From Verrucomicrobiota bacterium (GTDB lineage Bacteria > Verrucomicrobiota > Verrucomicrobiia > JABWAM01 > JAHFSZ01): a stretch of 42,222 nucleotides of DNA. The notes under the pieces are model-generated. The model was not told the DNA's origin. It did not search any database and worked only from the letters and a program-made list of their open reading frames with translations. The stretch spans positions 1-42,222 of the forward strand of contig JAHFSZ010000010.1 in NCBI GenBank assembly GCA_023265515.1. The letters are read 5' to 3'. A program made the position numbers and the translations under genes. Numbering within the stretch: position 1 is the first letter of the stretch; the number at the start of each line of letters is the position of its first letter. Positions 20,001 through 27,200 of the stretch are shown piece after piece.

Positions 20001-21286
20001 TGAACCTGGACGGCGAGCGTGTCGAGCCCGTGTCCTATGTCGATCCATTCAGCCCGCGTCGGCACGCCGTTGAAGTCCTGGAAAACGGAAACGTGAAGGT
20101 TGATGATTACCTCATAGGGTTTCTTGCTTTTTGGATAGGACGCAGTGAAGGGGCCGTGCCGGATCATCTCAAAGACTTGTTTCTTGAGCTTTTGGGCAAG
20201 CGACTCGTAGGATTCGTTGTCGTCGATGTCGACGCGAAGCGGCATAACCTCGGAAAAGAAACCGATCGTTTCCTTGGCCTCCTTCGACCGGCGGTTATGA
20301 AAGGGGATTCCGATGGTGAAATGATCGCGCCCGCACACTTTATGGAGGTAAACCGCCAGTAGGGTCAAAAAAACGTTCAGAAGGGAGCGGTCCCTCGTAC
20401 TGGACGCAAAAACTGGCAAGGCGGCGGCGCGCGAAAAGGCATCCGTCCGTTGTGGGCCAAGATCCACGGGAATCCGGAGCACTTCGGTATTCAGATTGAG
20501 TGAAGATTTTCCATAAAATGAAAGCGGTTCATCGTCCCCGTTGAGTGTTTGTTTCCAGTACGCCTCGTTTTTGCGGCACGTCGACGATTCGAGAAACTCG
20601 CGTTCGCGGCGGACAAAGTCGCCGAATTGGGAAAGGGTTTCGCTGGTTTGCAGTTCGCCGTTCATCGAGCGGCGGTAAAATTCCGAGCAGATACGGCCGA
20701 GCAGCGCGACCGACCAGCCGTCGCAAATCAGGTGGTGGGCGTTGAAATACCAGACGAGTTCCTGATCAGAGAGCCGGACGAAAACCGAGTCAAAAAGCCT
20801 TTTGGAAAGATCGAAAGGCGCGCGCGCGCGCTTTTGGGCCCACCCCTGCAATCGCGGCCGGGGCCGCGGATCAGAGGAGAAGTCGACGACTTCGGAACGG
20901 AAGGAAAACGGCTCCAAAACGCGGCGGACGGGAATGCCCTCCTCTTCAACAAAGACGGACCGAAGCGCGTCGCTTGAATTGATTGCCGTCTGAAATGTTT
21001 GATGGAGGTGTTCGAGGTTGATCGGGCCGCGGATCGTCCAGCTGCCTGCCACGTGGTACGCCAGAGTATCGGGATAGAGCTTCTGCGCGAGCCAGACCTG
21101 GAGCTGGTTCCGCGTCATGTTCGAGCGCTGCTCGTCCGCCAGCCCGTTGTCGGCTGCGGGAACGGACAGCTGTTGGCTGGTCTGTTCGTGGCCATTGGAA
21201 CCTGGCGATGGGGAGGGGATTTCCATCAAGGAGGTGGCCTGCTCCTCGTCGGCGCCCGGAACCGTGATGTCAGCGTTGTCTTTCAA
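17084..21286 (-). CDS. NRPS C-A(Pro-like)-T-TE
   Basis: A one-module synthetase of about 1400 residues. A frame starting at ATG 21397 would overlap the previous gene by 115 nt. I prefer TTG 21286, which overlaps the upstream stop as TTGA and has GGAG 4-7 nt before it; ATG 21226 is the other option. Numbered from the TTG: condensation about 55-485 (HHLICDG 184-190), adenylation 500-1015, carrier DLGGYS with Ser1062, TE 1110-1400. The adenylation code reads D V Q F I A Q V V K, one change (His to Gln) from the proline code, so Pro or a modified proline is likely. The TE has Cys1191 in GYCFGG, Asp1218 in ILDAGAF and His1360. It is the only one of the four TEs with Asp at the acid position. No epimerase or methyltransferase is present. 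Confidence 0.9.
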   Translation of the reverse strand: MKDNADITVPGADEEQATSLMEIPSPSPGSNGHEQTSQQLSVPAADNGLADEQRSNMTRNQLQVWLAQKLYPDTLAYHVAGSWTIRGPINLEHLHQTFQTAINSSDALRSVFVEEEGIPVRRVLEPFSFRSEVVDFSSDPRPRPRLQGWAQKRARAPFDLSKRLFDSVFVRLSDQELVWYFNAHHLICDGWSVALLGRICSEFYRRSMNGELQTSETLSQFGDFVRREREFLESSTCRKNEAYWKQTLNGDDEPLSFYGKSSLNLNTEVLRIPVDLGPQRTDAFSRAAALPVFASSTRDRSLLNVFLTLLAVYLHKVCGRDHFTIGIPFHNRRSKEAKETIGFFSEVMPLRVDIDDNESYESLAQKLKKQVFEMIRHGPFTASYPKSKKPYEVIINLHVSVFQDFNGVPTRAEWIDIGHGLDTLAVQVHSFNPGSNLLLDFDFRREVFTEEQGQSAVGHFLFLLDKLVQDPGALLSEISLLTDGERQKVLVAWNDTAADYPREKSVIQLFEEQAARSPGATALVFEDQELTYQELNDRASQLAERLRAAGVGPESFVGICMDRSPEMIAGVLGILKAGGAYVPLDPAYPPERLAFMLKETKAPVLLTQSWLLKHLPKHGGQVLCLDKTLPDAPRAGRTQKPGPDSPVYVIYTSGSTGTPKGVVMCQRALVNLLKWQHDGSGLPGKARTLQFSSLSFDVSFQEIFSTLGYGGTLVLIREEVRWDAQRLLAFLRDQKIERLFLPCVALQNLAEAARDADFLPDSLIQIITAGEQLQITPGLSALIKRLGNCVLQNQYGPTESHVVTSFTLQGPPENWPALPPIGRPIHNTQIYLLDRDRQPVPEGVPAELYIGGTCLALGYLHRPDLTAEKFVPDPFSGKSSAPASAKRSEDGRLYRTGDVARWLPDGNIEFLGRIDHQVKIRGFRIELGEVEAALVRHANLKDAVVTAHQDPSGSKRLVGYVIPRPGDTVDARSLRAALKQKLPEYMVPSAFVALEAFPLTPSGKVDRKSLAPPDQIACGQSRTRAVVPRNETERKLVEIWQEVLGLPTVSVQDNFFDLGGYSLAAIKVFSLIKTRLNRELPLSIIFKAPTIEQLAQLLIPGNEPPSWSCLVPIQPEGTRTPIFWVHTLGGGGGGGLFRYKKLAELLGHNQPSYGIQAPSEPFTSIETMAANYLKAVKTLQPYGPYYLVGYCFGGNVAYEMAQQLIDQGETVAYLSILDAGAFPPTHRPSYPGNLSTVKNFLINFYYWLLDLAQQTPGQQWVRFKKTFQRLKKLWNVRGVSFVSNMPELDEVINVADYPQDFRRHADAHWRAFLNYRPRPYPGHINVFRVRKQGLLDFEPSLGWSLLAGGKLAVWITPGSHDTIFDEPHVGKLAKHMKASLEKARTSVAAKKNGCLAAVGS
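18072..18089. repeat. Dyad island in the carrier domain
   Basis: ATAAGTG aaaa TACTTTT. On the coding strand it is AAAAGTATTTTCACTTAT, 17 of 18 bases identical to the copy at 28459-28476 although it is read in another frame (IKVFSLI versus KSIFTY). Confidence 0.65.
19470..19487. repeat. Dyad island in an adenylation domain
   Basis: AAAAGTA ctgg TGCTTTT. It codes KAPVLL in the Pro-like adenylation domain. One mismatch separates the arms from a perfect dyad. Confidence 0.6.
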
Positions 21287-24200
21287 GAGACTCCGGCCGG
21301 AAATTTGGTTTGTGTGTTTTCCTTGGCGCAGCCCGCTTTGGTATCGGAGGTGGGCATGCCGGCAGTTTCCAATTTCTCCAAGGCAACCTTCATCCACACG
21401 ACCAATCCTCGGACATGAGGTTCGTCGAAAACGCCTTCATGCGAGCCGGGAATGATACTGACGGCAAGATGCGCGCGGGTCAACGCGCCCCAACCCAGGG
21501 CGGGATCGAAGTCCATCAAAGCCTGTTTTTTCACGCGGAACAAGGTCAAAGCGCCGTCGTACGTCCCGGGCCGGTAGTTGAGAAAAGCGCGCCAGTGGGT
21601 TTCGGCGTGCCGGCGGAATTCCTCCGGGTATTCGTCCAGATTCATCATCTCGTCGAGCGTCGGACAATCCGGGTCATTCCCCGAAACGCCCACGTTTCGG
21701 CGGCTCCGCCGGGAAAGAATTTTCCAGACATGCGTCCACAGATGCTTCGGACCCCGCGAGACCTCATCCGCGAGCCAGTACCATAGGTTGACCATGAAAA
21801 GGGCGATGGTCCGAGGGTTCCACGACAGCCGGCCGCTGGGCAACGGTGAAGCGCCCGATTCGATCAGTCCGAGAAACGTAACCTCGTCACCGGCGGTGTG
21901 CAGTTGGCGGGCCATCTCGTAGGCGACATTCCCGCCAAAGCAGTAGCCGGCAAGGCGGTAGGGCCCCGAGGGCTGGACCGTTTTGATCAGTTTGATGTAA
22001 AATGCCGCCATCGTTTCCATCTGCTCGAACGGTTTGGAAGGCGCCTGGATTCCGTAGGACGGCTGGTCGACGCCGAGCAGATCTGCCACCTTTTTGTAGC
22101 GGAAAATTCCGCCTCCGCCTCCGCCTCCGAGCGTGTGAATCCAGAAGATGGGCGGACGGGTTCCTTCGGGCTGGATGGGCACAAGGCACGACCAGGAATC
22201 GTCAGTTTTCTCCCCCTCGATGAGCCGGGCCAACCGCTCGACGGTGGGGTATTTGAACAGGGTGGTTAGCGGAAAATCACGGCCGAACGCCTTTTTGATC
22301 CGCGAAAAGACGCGGACCGCGAGCAGGGAATTGCCGCCGATCTCGAAAAAGTTGTCTCGAGCGCCGATCTTTTCAATGCCCAGCAGCTGGGACCAGATCT
22401 CCGCGAGCCGGCACTCGGTTTCATTTCTCGGGTCAATATAAGCATTCTGATTCTCATCGCCTTTGGTTTTAGGCGATGGAAGCGATTTGCGGTCGACTTT
22501 TCCGTTGGGCGTCAGCGGAATCGCGTCCAGCGTCACGAAAACCGACGGCACCATGTAATCAGGCAGTTTTTCCGAAAGGAAACAGCGCAGATCCCCGATG
22601 TCGGGTGACTTGCAGTTTTTTAGGACCACGTAGCCCACCAGCTGTTTGCCGGCGGCCAGGCTTTCGCACGCCACCACCGCGCTCTCCCGGATGTCAGGAT
22701 GCTGTGAAAGGACCGCTTCGACCTCGCCGAGTTCGACGCGGAAGCCACGGATTTTGACCTGCTGGTCGCTGCGGCCGAGGAATTCGATCCTGCCGTCCAG
22801 CCTGTACCGGGCCAAGTCGCCCGTTTTGTAGAGTCGCCCGCTTGCTCCCGTGGGGCGGGCAGAGCCGCCGGACTGAAACGGATCCGCGATGAATTTTTCG
22901 GACGTCAACTCCGGCGCGTTGAGATAACCGAGCGCAAGCCCGTCGCCGCCGATGTGCAGCTCGCCCGTCACACCGACAGGGACGGGCTGAAGGTTGCAGT
23001 CGAGAATATAAGCACGCGTGTTCGAGATCGGTCGGCCGATAGGAATGGACGGCGAATCCAGGTCTTCCTCCGTAATCCGGTGGCAGCAGGCGAAAGTCGT
23101 ACTTTCCGTCGGGCCGTAGCCGTTGATCAACTCTCCATTCCATCCGCGCTTCATCTTGCGGATATGCGGAGGCGAGAGCACGTCGCCCCCAGCGAGGAGC
23201 CGGCGCACTGGTTGGATCGCCGCAGGGTCCTCTTCAACGATCTGGTGGAAGAGACCAGCGGTCAGCCAAAGGGTCGTGACGCCCTGCTGCTTCAGAAACA
23301 TCCCAAAATTTTCGAGTGAGTTGAGCGGGCTGCGATGAATCACCAGCCGGGCGCCGTTCAGAAGGGCGCCCCAGATTTCGAATGTCGATGCGTCGAATGC
23401 CGGCGGCGCAAGCAGGAGAAAGACATCTTCCGGCGAGAAAGTCAGGTAGTTGTTGTTTTTGACAAGCCGGACGATGCCCCGATGGGGAACACAGACGCCC
23501 TTGGGAAGCCCGGTGGAGCCGGAGGTGTACATCACATAGGCCAGATCGCCGGCCTGTGGGGAATGCGGATTTTGAAATGCAGACCGCGGAATGCCTTGAA
23601 ACGAAGCATTATCAAAAATAAGTACTTTAGCTTTTGTTTGTGGGAGCAAAGTGGATAGATGTTCCTGAGTCAAAAGAACGGATGCCTGCGTGTCTTCGAG
23701 TATGTAGGTCAGACGCGCGGCGGGCATGCCGGGATCAAGCGGGACGTACGCGCCGCCGATCTTGAGAATCCCGAGAATCGAGATAATCAGCTCGAGGGAG
23801 CGGTCCATGCAAATCGCGACCCTGTCGCCGGGGCTGACGCCGGATTCCTGAAGTTTCGCCGCGAGGCCTTTTGCCCGCTCGTCGAGTTCCTGGTAAGTGA
23901 GCCGCTGTTCCTCTTCAATCACTGCCACGGCGTCGGGAGTTGTTGAAGCCTGCTCCTCGAAAAGCTGGATGACGGACTTCTCCCTCGGATAATCAGTGGC
24001 CGTGTCGTTCCACTCCACCAGGATTTTCCGCTCCTCGGTGGGACTCAAAAGAGGCAGGCGATGGAGCGGCCGACTGTCGTCTTCGATGATCGCACAGATC
24101 AGATTTTCGAAATACGAAAGCCAGCGTTCGATGGTGGCTTCGTCAAACAGGTCCGTGTTGTATTCGCATTCCACCATCACGTCGTGCTCGTTCTGGATGA

Positions 24201-27200
24201 GGTTGAAAAAAATCTCCGAGTTCACGAAGCGCTTCGCGTTGGTCGCGACCTCCACCTTCAATCCACTGAAGCGCAGCTTGTCGTAGCCCGCCTTATCGAT
24301 GTTGAACATCGCCGAGATCAGCGGCAGACGGCCGGTATCTCGGGGCAATTTCAACTTTTGAAGGAGACTGCCATAAGTAAAATGTTGGGAGTCGTAGGCG
24401 TCCAACACAGTCTTACGGGCCCCGACCGCGAATTTGCGGAACGGCAGGCTGGCGTCGACGCGCACGCGGATCGGCAGAAAGTTCAGGCAGTGGCCGACAA
24501 GGGTGTCCCCATTATCCACCAGCGCCTGGCTCGCGGCCGGCACGCCGATCACGAGGTCCTCCTGCCCCGTCAGGCGGTGCAGAAGGACATTGAAGGCCGC
24601 GAAGAGCGTCGCGAAGATGGTGTTGCCTCTCTGCGCGCTGGTTTTTTTCAGCGGCTCAAAAATGTCGGGGCCTATCCGGCGGGATTTCATCGCCCCGCGG
24701 TAGGTTTTCACGGCGGGCCGCAGCCGGTCGGTGGGCAGTTCGAGAACGGGCGGCAGCTCGGCGAATTGTCCGACCCAGTAAGATTCCGCTTCAGCCGCTT
24801 CGGCGCTGTTTCTCTCGCGGGTTTGCGTCTGCGCAAACGTTCGGAACTGCACCGCTTCCGGCAGCGAGGCCTGCTTCTTTTCGACGGCGGCATTGTAGAG
24901 CGCGGCAAGCTCGTGGACGAGCGCTGCGAACGACCATCCGTCGCAAACCAGATGATGAGCGGTGATGACGAGCCGGTGATCGTCGGCGTCGAGCTTCAGG
25001 AGCTGGACTTGCAGGAGTGGCCCGTGCGTCAGATCGAAAGGCGTGCTGGCTTCGTGGGCGAGGATGCCGGCAACCTTCGCTTCGCGTTCATCGGCGCTGA
25101 AACGGGAAAAATCGTGAACCGGGACGTCAATCCGGATTGAACTGGCGGGGACGAATCTCTGCGACTCGCCCGCTGGATCGAATGTGCTCCGCAGAGCGTC
25201 GTGGCGGGCAACCGTCTGTTGCAGGGCCTGCTCAAGTTGCGCCTGATCCAGTGGTCCGTGAAACCGCAGCACGTTGGATTCGTTGTAGGCGCAGTTGGCG
25301 TCGTCGCCCATCTGCGTGGAAAGCCACATCTCTTTTTGGGCTTCCGTCAGCGGTGTTTCGGCGGTATCCCCAAGTTCACAGGAATACGGGAGCGACACCG
25401 CCTCGCCTGGCTCCGGCAGGAATCCGGCCTTCTGCATCTCGTCGATGCTTTCCTGGAACGCCCGGAAGAGAAAATCCATGTCCTCGTCGGTGTGGGCGAC
25501 CGAGAGGTGGCCGACGCGGCCTTCCCAGATATGCACGCCGCGGTCGCGGAGATAGTAGAAAAGCAGGCCCGCGTGTTTCAGCTCCGGATGGAAATCGTAG
25601 TAAAAGAGCGAGCTGAAACCTTGCAGACGCATCGGTAATCGCCGCTCTTCGAAGAAACGATTCAGCCTCTGGACCCATTTCTGCGTTCGCTCGTTGGTGG
25701 TCTGCTGGAGCGCGGGACCCGCTTGCTTGAGGTGCTTGAGAACCGCATGCGCCGCGGCCAACGCGAGCGGATGCCGGACAAACGTGCCGGCGAAAAACGT
25801 CACGCCGACCTCTGGGACCGAATCGTCACCGTAGCTCCAGTGGCCACCGTCGAGCGCATCCATATAGGCGGCTTTGCCGGCCAGCACCCCGATCGGCATG
25901 CCGCCGCCGATCACTTTGCCGTAGGTCGCCAGATCGGCCCTCACGTCGAACCATGCCTGCGCGCCTCCGGGATGAACGCGAAAACCGGTGATGATCTCGT
26001 CAAAGATCAACGCGGTGCCGGCCTGCTCCGTGATTCGGCGCAACTCCTGAAGAAATTCGCGCGGCTGAAGGTCGGGATGGCGGGCTTGGACCGGCTCGAC
26101 CATGACGGCGGCAACTTCCGGCAGCAGCGTCTTGAGGATCTCAAGCGAGGCGGGATTTCCGTATTCCAGGACGATCACATTGCCGAGGTTCTCCACCGGA
26201 ATCCCCGGCGCAATCGGCCGGGCTCCCGGCCGGCCGTTGATGGTTGCAGCGCGCGCGAGCACTTCGTCGAAGATGCCGTGGTAGTCGCTGGAGAAGAAAA
26301 CGAACTTGCTGCGCCCCGTGACAGTGCGGCAGACGCGAAGCGCGGCCATCACCGCCTCGGATCCGGTATTGCAGAACGTGGCTCGCTCCATGCCGGAGAA
26401 TTCGCAGATCATCCGCGATACTTCGCCGGCGAGGGGAGACTGGGGGCCGATTTCGAAGCCCTTGCGCAGTTGTTCTTCGACGGCGTGTGTTACAAAATCG
26501 GGGGAATGACCGAGATAGTTGGCGCCGAATCCCATGGTCACATCGACGTACTCGTTGCCGTCAATATCCCAGATCCGGGAGCCCTTGGATCGCGCGCAGA
26601 CGATTGGGTAGACCATTTCCTTCCAAAGCTGGCGGAAGCCTCCCGCGGCGCGTGGATCGCAGAAGTGGCGGCGGTGTTCCTGCGCCATCCGTTTTGACAT
26701 GGCCGTCCGGCGGTTGTAGCGCTCGGTCAGCGTGTCCAGAGCCTTCTGTTGGCGCGGCGTGAGTCCACCGCCGGCGCCTTTCTCAATCGCTTTGAATGGC
26801 CCGAAGCGTTTCGTGTCTTTTTCAACTTCCGTGAGGGCGGGCGCCGCGACCACGGGTTGCACTGGCGCACTGGTTCGAAGCTCTTCAAGCTGGTGATGGA
26901 GAGATTGCAATTGATTGGCGATCTGATCAAGCGCGGATGCCGTCGGCACTTGCGGTGCGGCAGCGGGCGCCGGCGATTCCGCGAAGGCCTCGGGTGGAAG
27001 TTTTTGATCGAGGTACTCCGCGATTGCTCCCACCGAAGAGAGGTCGGCGATCAGCTGGCGGAAGGTTACCTTTACGCCAAACTGCTGCTGAACGGCCTGG
27101 CTGACCTGCGTCAAAAAGAGCGAGTCGAACCCGAGCTCGAGGAACAAAGTGGTGGGGCCCAATTGCGAGGGATCAATCCCCGACAGGGTTTGAATGATCG

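Noticed and set aside
21226-21397. 115-nt overlap between two NRPS genes as a frameshift or assembly error
   Set aside because: Both frames are intact in their domains. The overlap disappears if the downstream gene starts at TTG 21286 or ATG 21226.
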